This document shows, in pieces, positions 23,951-32,540 of a DNA stretch of 64,000 bases. The notes below the pieces were generated by a model, which worked only from the letters and a program-made list of their open reading frames with translations, did not search any database and was not told where the DNA came from. The stretch comes from a virus, in the IMG/VR virus record IMGVR_UViG_3300007963_000006, positions 1 through 64,000 of that record, one strand, 5' to 3'. Numbering within the stretch: position 1 is the stretch's first letter; each line of letters opens with the position of its first letter. The position numbers were made by a program, and so were the translations under genes.

Positions 23951-26340
23951 TTATTGACGCATTCGATCCGGCTGACGGAGAAGGAAAGCACATCTATGTG
24001 CGATACAGGAATGATGACGGCGAAGTGATGGAACGCATCGTTGATGACTTCCGACCTTACTTCTTCGTTGAGAATCTGAATACTGAACGCCTGTCGGCGT
24101 TGTATGATGATAATTTCGATGGTTGGGGCACTGGCGGTCTTGCCGAGGCCAAAGATGGTCGAGAATTGCTACAAATCTATGCCCCTATGCCTGAAGATGT
24201 CAAGCGCATGAGGAATATGGCGGAGGAAACATGGGAGGCCGATATGCACTTCCCCGATAGATTCGCCATTGACACCTTCACAGAACCGAGCGGCGAACAG
24301 CCAATGCCTGATTGGTTCTCCAACACCGTTCGTGCCGGTGGCTTCGATATGGAATGGAATGAGGATGGCGCAATCACCGCTATGGGTTACACCACAGACG
24401 GTGAGCAGGTTCACCAATGGTCTTGGCATCCAAATGCTTGGAATGAACTCATTACAATGGATGCAAAAGGAATTGAGTCGAATATGTATTCATCCTATTT
24501 CACCAATGAAAAGGAGATGCTTGAGGATTTTGCGAACGCATTCAACCTTCTTGATCCGGACGTTATCACCACATGGTCCGGCAATCGTGCTGACTGGCCG
24601 AAATTGTATGAACGATTCAAGCATCACGATTTGAGCATGGATTGGATTTCCCCCATCGCATCCGTCAGCCATTCACCACCAATGAAGCACCTTCCGCGCA
24701 GTGGCTACTACGAGGACGGAACACAGGTCATACTGGGCCGGATGACCATTGACTTGGCTGATCGAAATCATGGCTTTGAGCGTGTGTGGAAAGATAGCGG
24801 CAAAGGGCAATTGGGTGATCGGCGTCTTGGTTCTGTGCTGAAAGAGGCATTCCCGAACAACCCTGAATGGCATAAGATTGATTTTGAGAATGACCCTGAA
24901 TTGCTTGACGAGGAGGGGAATTGCATTGTGGACGGCCACCATGACCTGTGGCTCAATCACTTTGACAAATTCATTGACTATCACAGGCAGGACATAATCG
25001 GCACGGATCGACTGGACCGAGAGTATCACGTCACCCGCTTCTTCATGGCGTTGCAGCAGGTCTGCGGCGTGTCCTTCTCATCTGTATTCACCGTGAGCCG
25101 CTTCGCAAGAGGATTGTTGCGACGGCGGGCATGGTGGAAAGCACCCACAGGCAACAAGAAGCAGAAGCACGAATCATACGGAGGGGGCTACATTCCCAAT
25201 GCGGTGGGTGGTCGTCACGATATGGTGGCTGTATTCGACTTCAGGGCGCACTATGCCGCCATCCAAGAGGGGCACAACATCAGTCCTGAAACGCTACGCG
25301 GGAAGGACGGGGAATGTTGGGTGCCGATGACAGACAATATCTTGGCGTTGGAGAACGGCACCTTTTGGGAACAGTCCGAAATCGGTGTTCTCCCTGAACT
25401 GCAAATTGATTTGGCTGACGCAAGGAACGCAGCGAAGCAGGAAATGAAAAAACACGACCCCAAGAGCAGTGAATACGCCGGATTTAACACCCTTCAATTG
25501 GCCTTCAAGCGGGCGGCTGCGTCAGTGTATGGCCTCATGGGACACACAGGGCACGGCGAGAGCGATCTAACTGTTGCCTCCACTATCACCTATGTTGGCC
25601 GTGAATTGCTGAAACGCTTGATGGAAATATGTGAGGAGATGGGCTACACCCCATTGGCCGCTCACACCGACAGCGCATACATCGCCATTGGTGACGCTGA
25701 TGGTCACGAAATTGCCGAGCGTTTAACACAAACCATACAGGATGAATGGAACACCGATAAATTCATTGTCGAATTTGAAAAACTCATGCTGCATTGGGTG
25801 GCCCACGATGAGGTCAAGAATCGAAACTTCGGGTGGGTCATTTGGCCCAAAGAAGGCTTGCACTGCACCGGCTTTGAATTGAAGAAGTCCAATGCCGCTG
25901 AAATCACGAAGCGCATTCAGGAAACGGCATTCATCAGTATGTGCAAGGAGGGTGCAAGTGAGGACGACATACGCGAATTGGTGAATTCGTGGATCGCATC
26001 TGTGCGAACCACAGTCAAACGCGAAGCATTGGTGATGCGTTCACGCTTGGGCAAAAAGCCGGAGGCATACGGGAACAAGGGAGGATTTCAAGGTGCAGCG
26101 AAACGCTACAATGACACCAACCCCCGTGAACCGTTTGTGATAAGAGATGGGGTGCCTCACGTCTATTCGACAAAGGGCATCGAAGCATTCAGAACGTCCG
26201 AGGAATTAGAGAAAATAAACTTGGACTACACAACGATAATACAGAAGCAGATTATCGCACCAGTTAGCCTCATCTTTGAGGCGATGGGATGGAAAGAACC
26301 CAACGCTGATGGTGCGGTGCCGCAGGACTGGTGGAATTGA
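23947..26340 (+). CDS. polB: Family B DNA polymerase with 3'-5' exonuclease
   Basis: The 797-residue replicative polymerase starts at GTG 23947 (GTGA overlap). Exonuclease motifs: FDMEW (Exo I, about 134), NRADWP (Exo II, about 214) and YHRQD (Exo III, about 344-348), so proofreading should be active. Polymerase motifs: A in FDFRAHYAAIQ (about 430), B KRAAASVYG (about 520; the usual NS-x-YG Asn is Ala) and C HTDS (about 573; the usual first Asp of DTDS is His, the metal-binding second Asp is kept). Length suits an archaeal B-type enzyme. Confidence 0.95.
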   Translation: MIIDAFDPADGEGKHIYVRYRNDDGEVMERIVDDFRPYFFVENLNTERLSALYDDNFDGWGTGGLAEAKDGRELLQIYAPMPEDVKRMRNMAEETWEADMHFPDRFAIDTFTEPSGEQPMPDWFSNTVRAGGFDMEWNEDGAITAMGYTTDGEQVHQWSWHPNAWNELITMDAKGIESNMYSSYFTNEKEMLEDFANAFNLLDPDVITTWSGNRADWPKLYERFKHHDLSMDWISPIASVSHSPPMKHLPRSGYYEDGTQVILGRMTIDLADRNHGFERVWKDSGKGQLGDRRLGSVLKEAFPNNPEWHKIDFENDPELLDEEGNCIVDGHHDLWLNHFDKFIDYHRQDIIGTDRLDREYHVTRFFMALQQVCGVSFSSVFTVSRFARGLLRRRAWWKAPTGNKKQKHESYGGGYIPNAVGGRHDMVAVFDFRAHYAAIQEGHNISPETLRGKDGECWVPMTDNILALENGTFWEQSEIGVLPELQIDLADARNAAKQEMKKHDPKSSEYAGFNTLQLAFKRAAASVYGLMGHTGHGESDLTVASTITYVGRELLKRLMEICEEMGYTPLAAHTDSAYIAIGDADGHEIAERLTQTIQDEWNTDKFIVEFEKLMLHWVAHDEVKNRNFGWVIWPKEGLHCTGFELKKSNAAEITKRIQETAFISMCKEGASEDDIRELVNSWIASVRTTVKREALVMRSRLGKKPEAYGNKGGFQGAAKRYNDTNPREPFVIRDGVPHVYSTKGIEAFRTSEELEKINLDYTTIIQKQIIAPVSLIFEAMGWKEPNADGAVPQDWWN

Positions 26341-27299
26341 TGATTACACATCGGGCACCACGTCCAATCCCAGTGAAGGGGCACGACGATTTATTCTCCT
26401 GCTATCACTGGCACCCCGAAATGCCGGATAATGTCATTCTCCGTATGAGTAAATCGTCGCTGCTGTCTGACTTCGGGTTTTGCCAACAGCAGGGCTTCAT
26501 CAAGCGCATTGTGGGTATGAAGGAACCACAGAACGACAATATGCTTCGGGGAACCAATGTTCACGATTCAGTGGAATTATTCTATGACCGCGTGGATATT
26601 GAAGAAGCGAAGGCAGCAGAAGATATGCTCAAACTTGACAGGTATTTCCAACGCTGTTTTCCCAAACCACCTGAAATCCGTTCCGCTCAAGACTCATTCT
26701 ATTTGGATGAAGATTTGCACCTTGACAGGTGGCGAAAGGTGGAAGTGGAGAGATTCTTAGGTTCCGATCCAGAAAACTTCCTCCCGACTGGAAATGAATT
26801 GGTGGTTGATCATATCATGGATATTGAAGTCGATGGTGTGTCACAACCAGTGCATTTCACGGGCATTATTGACCGTATATTCACCAACCCTGACGGCTCA
26901 CTACACGTTCACGAATTGAAAACCGGACTGTGGAAGGACACCAAATACAAGTATGAATCCATGCGAAAGGAAATGGCCTTCTATGTATGGATGCTACGCA
27001 AGATGGATGCTTCAACACCAGTCACACACTGGGGTTGGGACCACACGAAAGGGGTCAAGGGCACCGATAGCGAGGATGCCCAAGTATTCCGTTACGTTGA
27101 ACCAGTGCGCGTCAAGGAAATTGGCCTGATGTTGGCTGATGTGCATAATCTCATTCGCAATTATCGTCGCTACAAGGGCGACGGTGACGGGTCCATGTTC
27201 CCTTTGATTTCTGCCTCTATGCAATCACGCCTTTGCGATCCGTGGTGTGCCCTCAAGGAATTCTGCCCGCGCTACGCCAACGTCTTGGAGGACTACTGA
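26340..27299 (+). CDS. Cas4/RecB-like PD-(D/E)XK nuclease with iron-sulfur cysteines
   Basis: The 319-residue product has the nuclease motif as IDRIF...HVHELKTG (Asp near 178, ELK near 190). A Cys near residue 48 together with C-x3-C-x5-C near the end (CDPWCALKEFC, about 299-309) matches the four-Cys iron-sulfur arrangement of Cas4 and AddB. Such enzymes trim DNA ends for recombination or repair. Start ATG 26340 shares a base with the PolB stop; GTG 26331 is an alternative. It ends in VLEDY, weakly like the methyltransferase C-termini. Confidence 0.8.
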   Translation: MITHRAPRPIPVKGHDDLFSCYHWHPEMPDNVILRMSKSSLLSDFGFCQQQGFIKRIVGMKEPQNDNMLRGTNVHDSVELFYDRVDIEEAKAAEDMLKLDRYFQRCFPKPPEIRSAQDSFYLDEDLHLDRWRKVEVERFLGSDPENFLPTGNELVVDHIMDIEVDGVSQPVHFTGIIDRIFTNPDGSLHVHELKTGLWKDTKYKYESMRKEMAFYVWMLRKMDASTPVTHWGWDHTKGVKGTDSEDAQVFRYVEPVRVKEIGLMLADVHNLIRNYRRYKGDGDGSMFPLISASMQSRLCDPWCALKEFCPRYANVLEDY

Positions 27300-28795
27300 T
27301 GAGTTACGAATTGGTTCAGGGCGATTGCCTCAAGGTCATGGAGAGGGTGGAGGACGACAGCGTGGATTCTATCGTCACCGACCCCCCGTATGGATTGACC
27401 CAAAACAAGCGGGGTGGCAGTGGGGCAGCAAGCGCAAGTAATGAAACGCCATACGGCAGGGCAAGAATTGGAACGGGGAATGGGGCAGGTGGCTTCATGG
27501 GTATGAAATGGGATTCCGGCGTCCCTCCTGTTGAGATATGGGAAGAGGCATACCGAGTCTTGAAGCCGGGGGGTTATCTGCTTGCTTTTGGTGGTTCACG
27601 GACCTATCACCGAATGGTGGTGAACATTGAGGATGCGGGCTTTGAAATCCGTGACCAAATCATGTGGCTGTATGGGTCGGGCTTTCCAAAATCACATTCC
27701 GTCAGTAAGGCCATCGACAAACTCGGTGGCGATTCTGCCGTCCTTGTTGAAATGGCGCAAGCACTGGAACAGGCTCGCCTTCAAAGAGGCATGACAATCA
27801 AGGAATGTGATGACAAATTCTGCAACGGTTCAACAAATTGGAATTGGATTGAAGGGAAGCGAGATAGAATCACGCAGCCATCCGAGGAACAAATGAAATT
27901 GATTGCTGAAGAATGGTCTGAAATGGAACCAATCTTTGACGCCTTCAATGTCAAGGGTAACGTGGTGGGTTCAATTACACATTCCAGATCGGGCGGGAAG
28001 GATTTCGCAAAACAAGTCGGCTCTCAAGCCGAGAAGCGTGCGGAAATTGTTTTTGATCACGGCACTGACCCCGCTAAACAATGGGAAGGTTGGGGAACGG
28101 CCCTCAAGCCCGCCCATGAGCCTATCGTAGTGGCTCGCAAGCCCTTCAAGGGCACAGTGGCCGAGAACGTGCTTGAACACGGCACAGGGGCCATGAACAT
28201 TGATGGGTGCCGTATTCCATCCGATGAAGAAGTGAAAACTTCAATAGGGGCAGGTTTTGGAGGAACAAGTCTGTTTGAGGGAGGAACAAAAGAAAGAAAA
28301 GAGAGTGAAGTGCGACAAGAGCGTTGGCCCGCTAACGTCATTCTTGACGAAGAGGCCGGTGCTATGCTTGGCGAAGAATCACGCTTCTTCTATTGTCCGA
28401 AGGCGAGCAAGTCCGAGCGCAACAAGGGTTGTGAGGAATTGGAACCACAAAAAATGGGTCGTAATCAATCATCACTTGATGGTGGGAAAATACTCACGGG
28501 TTCAGGGAATGAGAGAAGTAACGAGAAACAAAACCACCACCCCACCGTCAAGCCGGTGGATTTGATGAAATATCTATGCCGTCTTGTGACACCACCCGGC
28601 GGTGTCGTTCTCGATCCATTCATGGGAAGTGGAACAACGGGCATAGCCGCCTGTGTCGAGGGCTTCAATTTCATAGGCATTGAGCGTGAAGAGGACTACA
28701 TCGAAATCGCTCGCAATCGAATTGAAACATGGGTTGAGGAAAAGGAAGAACAAGTGCGTGAGGAACGGGCACAGACAAGCCTCTTTGATTGGTGA
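27299..28795 (+). CDS. DNA methyltransferase, beta class, DPPY type, with HTH insertion and C-terminal PIP box
   Basis: The 498-residue product carries motif IV DPPYGL near residue 27 and motif I DPFMGSGTTGIAA near 440. The core (GWGTALKPAHEPIVVARKP, then HGTGAMNIDGCRI) is that of bacteriophage N6-adenine methyltransferases, so exchange with phages is likely. Residues about 148-205 hold an insertion like an XRE helix-turn-helix (EQARLQRGMTIKECD...WIEGKRDRI). The last seven residues, QTSLFDW, fit a PCNA-interacting box (Q-x2-L-x2-aromatic) and resemble QATLFDF of Pyrococcus RFC-L. The start at 27299 overlaps the preceding stop. Confidence 0.9.
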   Translation: MSYELVQGDCLKVMERVEDDSVDSIVTDPPYGLTQNKRGGSGAASASNETPYGRARIGTGNGAGGFMGMKWDSGVPPVEIWEEAYRVLKPGGYLLAFGGSRTYHRMVVNIEDAGFEIRDQIMWLYGSGFPKSHSVSKAIDKLGGDSAVLVEMAQALEQARLQRGMTIKECDDKFCNGSTNWNWIEGKRDRITQPSEEQMKLIAEEWSEMEPIFDAFNVKGNVVGSITHSRSGGKDFAKQVGSQAEKRAEIVFDHGTDPAKQWEGWGTALKPAHEPIVVARKPFKGTVAENVLEHGTGAMNIDGCRIPSDEEVKTSIGAGFGGTSLFEGGTKERKESEVRQERWPANVILDEEAGAMLGEESRFFYCPKASKSERNKGCEELEPQKMGRNQSSLDGGKILTGSGNERSNEKQNHHPTVKPVDLMKYLCRLVTPPGGVVLDPFMGSGTTGIAACVEGFNFIGIEREEDYIEIARNRIETWVEEKEEQVREERAQTSLFDW

Positions 28796-28801
28796 TGAAA
28801 C

Positions 28802-29863
28802 ATGGCGCACATATTCCGACATTTCCCGCGTGAAGTGGATATGCGAAAGAGGAAAGTGGTGCATAACATGGACGAATTGCAGCATTACGTCAAGGCCACC
28901 AACGGTGCTGATGACCTGACAACCACCGTCTATGGCTTCCAACAATTGAAGCCAAAAGGCAATCGTGGTGAGTATTCCACAGCCATTGTGCCCCACTTCG
29001 TCATTGATATGGACTACGAACGGGCTAAAACACCCTCTAACACGGCGCGAGAGGCAGGGAATCGTTGTCTGCGGGAAGTATTGGCCCTGCACCATCATTT
29101 GCTCTCTAACGGGTGGAAACACGCCATGTGGTTCACAGGCGGTGGCGTCCACATTTGGGTCAATCTCGATCAGACGCACTATCCCGAGGAAAGCCTATCC
29201 GATTTATTCGTCACTGGACGGCGTATGATTGACGGTTGGGTCAAGCAGTGGGATTTATCCACGCTCGATCCAGTCGTGTCATTCCGCCCTGACCGTCACA
29301 TTCGCATTCCTAACACATACAATTTCAAGCGTGGCCTATGGGGTATGCCGCTTCAAACCAGTGACCTTGAGGGTGATTGGGAGGAAATCTTGTCACGGGC
29401 TGTCGAGCCGCACGGGGGCATGAATCTCTATGGGCAACACGGGTTACATTTGGACGTGAAGAAGCGTGACCCTGCAACCCCCTTTGAGGCCGAGAAGGTG
29501 GACGTGGATATGAAGCGCATTGGGTCTATTTCTGTGCTGCCTTGCTTGGCTGCTGCGGCCTGTGAGGAGGGTGGCAATCCTCCACATGAGGCACGCATCT
29601 ATCTCACCATGTTCCTTCAGGACCGGCTTCGGTCTTTCGCACGTCCCCCTCAATCATCACAAACGAGCAACGATGGTATCGTAGCCTCGATCTGTAACTT
29701 CATCAAGGATTTGAAATGGTCTGACTACAATGAGGAGATAACTCATCAAAATGTTAAGCACAGTGTTGGGAGTCACTACATGACCCCTTCTTGTCGCACG
29801 CTTTACGCGAAGGGATATTGCATCGGTAAATGTCCTTTCTATGACGGCACAGGGGGTGTCTGA
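28802..29863 (+). CDS. Archaeo-eukaryotic primase, PriS-PriL fusion type
   Basis: The 353-residue product makes primers for PolB. The PriS part has FVIDMDYE (metal-binding DxD, about 68-72), WFTGGGVHIWV (S/T-G-x2-H motif, about 113-120) and FRPDRHIRIPNTYNFK (about 162-176). The C-terminal 110 residues contain four Cys (LPC near 247, SC near 330, GYC and KC near 340-343) and SVGSHYMTPSC, matching the iron-sulfur domain of PriL. Such fusions are known from Nanoarchaeum and some archaeal elements. Last gene of the operon before the AT-rich repeat region. Confidence 0.8.
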   Translation: MAHIFRHFPREVDMRKRKVVHNMDELQHYVKATNGADDLTTTVYGFQQLKPKGNRGEYSTAIVPHFVIDMDYERAKTPSNTAREAGNRCLREVLALHHHLLSNGWKHAMWFTGGGVHIWVNLDQTHYPEESLSDLFVTGRRMIDGWVKQWDLSTLDPVVSFRPDRHIRIPNTYNFKRGLWGMPLQTSDLEGDWEEILSRAVEPHGGMNLYGQHGLHLDVKKRDPATPFEAEKVDVDMKRIGSISVLPCLAAAACEEGGNPPHEARIYLTMFLQDRLRSFARPPQSSQTSNDGIVASICNFIKDLKWSDYNEEITHQNVKHSVGSHYMTPSCRTLYAKGYCIGKCPFYDGTGGV

Positions 29864-29865
29864 TA

Positions 29866-29937
29866 TTCCAATTGAAAAATTGAATTTCCAATTGGAAAAT
29901 TACAAAAATAGGGTTGAAATTCTCAATTGAAAAATGG
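29866..29937. repeat. AT-rich region with three CAATTG-centred repeats (possible origin or operator)
   Basis: This 81-base gap is far richer in A and T than its surroundings. CAATTG occurs at 29869, 29889 and 29924, each followed by a run of A or GAAAA. Around the second copy is a perfect 14-base palindrome, TTTCCAATTGGAAA (29885-29898). The copies are about 20 and 35 bases apart. It sits between the primase and the next small operon. It could be a protein-binding iteron set with a DNA-unwinding tract, or the promoter and operator of the gene at 29945; TTACAAAAATA (29900-29910) could serve as TATA box. Confidence 0.5.
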
Positions 29938-29944
29938 TGATTAG

Positions 29945-30262
29945 ATGACGGATGAATTGGATGAAATACGCAAGAAGAAGATGGCTGAAATCAGCGATAA
30001 GATGAAGCAAGTCGAGAAGGATGTTGAAGAGGTAAGAGCCATGCAGAATGAATTCACATGGGCTGACTTTGGAATGGATGAACCGATGTGGGGCTTCCGC
30101 GAGAGCGAGGATATGCCCGGTGCTTTCGATGTTTGCCAACAAGGTGAAACCGTTGCTTTAACGGGCGACCCCCGATGGGCCATGCTTGTGACCGATCTGC
30201 TGAACCGAGCCAAATTGGAAGAACTGATTGTCAATTCAAAGGAGGGTGAAAAGGATGATTGA
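29945..30262 (+). CDS. Hypothetical protein with PDCD5-like N-terminal helix
   Basis: The 105-residue product begins MTDELDEIRKKKMAEI, close to the N-terminal helix of archaeal PDCD5-type DNA-binding proteins, then continues as a coiled coil to about residue 33. The rest (WADFGMDEPMWGF, PRWAMLVTDLLNRAKLEELI) does not fit PDCD5, so only the helix is comparable. GGTGATT precedes the start. It overlaps the nuclease gene by eight bases and may act with it. Confidence 0.5.
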   Translation: MTDELDEIRKKKMAEISDKMKQVEKDVEEVRAMQNEFTWADFGMDEPMWGFRESEDMPGAFDVCQQGETVALTGDPRWAMLVTDLLNRAKLEELIVNSKEGEKDD

Positions 30263-30962
30263 GAAGGTGCTTTACATCGACAACCGAGAGCGGTCAGGGC
30301 TTGAGGAGGCTGTCAAAAGACACGCCACCAAACAGAAAATCAAGTGGGCTGTCAATCAAAATCTCATCACCGACTACTGCTACGGAACACTTGGGATCGA
30401 AGCCAAATCAATGGCTGATTACATTCAATCGCTACAAAGCGGCCACCTGCAACACCAGTTAGAGAATATGGACGACAATTTCCAACGCATGGTTCTCATC
30501 ATTCATGGTCGAATCGACAAGTATGTGAGCAATATGCGGAAGCGTGGAGGGCGCACACCTTACGCACGCATAGAAGCCATGTTCATTGGTTCGTTGGCCC
30601 GCTTCGACGTTGATTTCGATATGACCATCATGCACTTTGAAACCGCGTCGGCGGCGGCACGGTGGATTGTAACACGCTGCAAGAAGGATGGGACCATCGG
30701 AACAGTGAATACCTATCGCACCTTAAGACGCACTTCCAGTGAGGACGTTCGCATTGATGGTTTGAGAGCCATTGGTTGCAGCGAGGCCATCGCCAAGCGA
30801 CTGTTGGATCGCTTCGGCTCAATCGCTGAAATTAGCAGTGCGCCTGTGAAGGAAATGATGGCTCTTGACGGCATCGGAAAAATCAGGGCAAAGCGAATTT
30901 CTGAAGCCCTCAACAGTGAAGAAGCCGTTGTGAAAGAGAAGGTCAAAATGAAATCAGCCTAA
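30255..30962 (+). CDS. XPF/ERCC4-family structure-specific endonuclease
   Basis: The 235-residue product has the ERCC4 nuclease core: YIDNRERSGLEEAV (D-x-RE, about 7-20), TDYCYGTLGIEAKSMADYIQSL (GD-like strand, then E-x-K-x3-D where the family has ERK-x3-D), and MVLIIHGR. Two helix-hairpin-helix motifs follow (GLRAIGCSEAIAKRLL, about 175-195, and LDGIGKIRAKRI, about 208-222). It should cut branched DNA at forks or recombination intermediates. No helicase domain and no C-terminal PCNA peptide are seen, unlike Hef or crenarchaeal XPF. ATG 30255 follows GGAGGG. Confidence 0.88.
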   Translation: MIEKVLYIDNRERSGLEEAVKRHATKQKIKWAVNQNLITDYCYGTLGIEAKSMADYIQSLQSGHLQHQLENMDDNFQRMVLIIHGRIDKYVSNMRKRGGRTPYARIEAMFIGSLARFDVDFDMTIMHFETASAAARWIVTRCKKDGTIGTVNTYRTLRRTSSEDVRIDGLRAIGCSEAIAKRLLDRFGSIAEISSAPVKEMMALDGIGKIRAKRISEALNSEEAVVKEKVKMKSA

Positions 30963-30964
30963 AT

Positions 30965-30990
30965 GATTATATGGCAAATGCGAGCAGCCC
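30965..30990 (+). promoter_or_regulatory. Promoter-like element 7
   Basis: GATTATATGG repeats nine bases of element 1 (GATTATATG). GCAGCCC lies at 30984-30990. A TATA-type start near 30995 would precede GGAG (31002-31005) and ATG 31014. This favours 31014 over 30963 as the start of the next gene. Confidence 0.4.
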
Positions 30991-31013
30991 AAATTCCCGC
31001 CGGAGAGAGAGAT

Positions 31014-32540
31014 ATGGAAATGATTGATGCGATACAAATTAGACAACGCCAGTGGGACGATTACATGGTCGTGACGGCTGATCACGAAGGCGCAAAATTC
31101 CTTCGTGGCTACATTGAAAGATTCAACACAGTGTCCTTTTTCAATGAATTTGCGGGCCTCCTTTCCTTCTTCTTTGTCATGGGTCAAATCTGCGCCCCGT
31201 TTATGCGAATCCCCATTCATGGCACCTTCCTTGACTGCCGCGTCCATGTGTATTGGATTCAACAGTCAAGGACCGGCAAATCAATTGCATGGGAATTTAC
31301 AGATCGGCTCTTAGCCGCTCTTGATGTCGAAAGTGAATCATTCACAGCAGGGTCAGACGCCAAATTGATTGGAACCGTAATGGAACAACCAGTCATGGAG
31401 GACGGGCGACCCACAGGAGAGGTTCAGCACATCACCGTTCCCGGCCTTCTCAACGGCTACAAGACGCTTCTATTCGATGAGGCTTCTATTCTCCTCAATG
31501 ACGCCAAAGCGCACTTCTCGGACAAGATTCTCTATCTCCAACAGGCGATGGCTCCTCTTGGGTCGAGAACCAACGTCCTTGTCAAGCACTTGGTGGGTGG
31601 TTCCGTCAGGACACCATCAGGCGTGTCCCTGTGGATGACCACATACCCTCCAAAGGACATTATGCACCACGTTCTTGAGAAGGGATTCTTTCAGCGCGTT
31701 TTCCTATTCCAAAACGACATCAATGCAGAACAGCGACAGACCGTCAGCGAACACCGCATGGGCGGGTTGTATGTCCCAGTAAGTGGGGATGTTATGGATT
31801 ATGACGTTTTGGCTGAATATCTGCAAGGCTGTGTCAATCTATTGAAAGGTCGTCTTTTCGACGCTATGGGTCTTGAGGAAAGCACAGTCGAAGTGATGAA
31901 TGAAGAACGTGAAATCGTTGAGCAAACCCTCACACGTCAAGAGGTATGGGATCGCATGGATGATGGCGATAAAGAGGACGCCACTATGCGTCACGCCCAT
32001 GACATATTTACTGTATCACCGGGTTACGCCCCTGCTATCCTTAACACATTGGATGAATACTATGGCCTCATTAACGCCATATCCAGTGAGAATGTGAGAG
32101 AAACAGCCCTCTCCTTTGAGCCGAACATTGAAAATTATACTGCGATATTCGCCAATCTAATTGCAGTGTTGTATCGTTCATCCGTCATCACCGAGGATCA
32201 TGTATTCATGGCAAGGGAAATTATTTTCGACAATATGCACAACCTGATTATTTGGCTTGAGCAAAAGCAGAACGTCAAGGACAGGAAGCGTATTGCCGCT
32301 CAACGCGCTGCATGGATGCAAGCATTCAACCAGTGTCAAAAGCACGTCAATGAGAAAGATGGCAAGGAAAGTGTGTTACAACAGGAATTGCTTGCCGTCT
32401 ATTCCTCTCAACAATCAATCGCAGGAATCACAGCAGAACGCCGATTCAAGACGTTACGCGAAGGAGGAAATGCAACCGTTGGCACCGTTGGTGGTAAATG
32501 GGGCAAGCGCAATTTCGTGTCATTCGCATGGGGGAATTAG
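31014..32540 (+). CDS. Helicase-like P-loop ATPase
   Basis: The 508-residue product has a degenerate Walker A, WIQQSRTGKS (about 78-87; the first Gly is missing), and a Walker B KTLLFDEAS (about 150-158). SLWMTTYPPKDIM (about 205) could be sensor 1. The layout recalls hexameric replicative helicases or DUF3987-type primase-associated helicases, and no other replicative helicase is seen, so it is the best candidate for fork unwinding. ATG 31014 has GGAG eight bases upstream; ATG 30963 would add 17 residues without a binding site. Followed directly by the DEDD-like gene. Confidence 0.6.
   Translation: MEMIDAIQIRQRQWDDYMVVTADHEGAKFLRGYIERFNTVSFFNEFAGLLSFFFVMGQICAPFMRIPIHGTFLDCRVHVYWIQQSRTGKSIAWEFTDRLLAALDVESESFTAGSDAKLIGTVMEQPVMEDGRPTGEVQHITVPGLLNGYKTLLFDEASILLNDAKAHFSDKILYLQQAMAPLGSRTNVLVKHLVGGSVRTPSGVSLWMTTYPPKDIMHHVLEKGFFQRVFLFQNDINAEQRQTVSEHRMGGLYVPVSGDVMDYDVLAEYLQGCVNLLKGRLFDAMGLEESTVEVMNEEREIVEQTLTRQEVWDRMDDGDKEDATMRHAHDIFTVSPGYAPAILNTLDEYYGLINAISSENVRETALSFEPNIENYTAIFANLIAVLYRSSVITEDHVFMAREIIFDNMHNLIIWLEQKQNVKDRKRIAAQRAAWMQAFNQCQKHVNEKDGKESVLQQELLAVYSSQQSIAGITAERRFKTLREGGNATVGTVGGKWGKRNFVSFAWGN

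Noticed and set aside
29945-30262. Full PDCD5 homologue
   Set aside because: Only the first helix resembles PDCD5; the rest of the protein does not follow the family.
30963-31013. Upstream start (ATG 30963) for the helicase-like gene
   Set aside because: It has no ribosome-binding site and lies on the promoter-like box; ATG 31014 has GGAG at good spacing.
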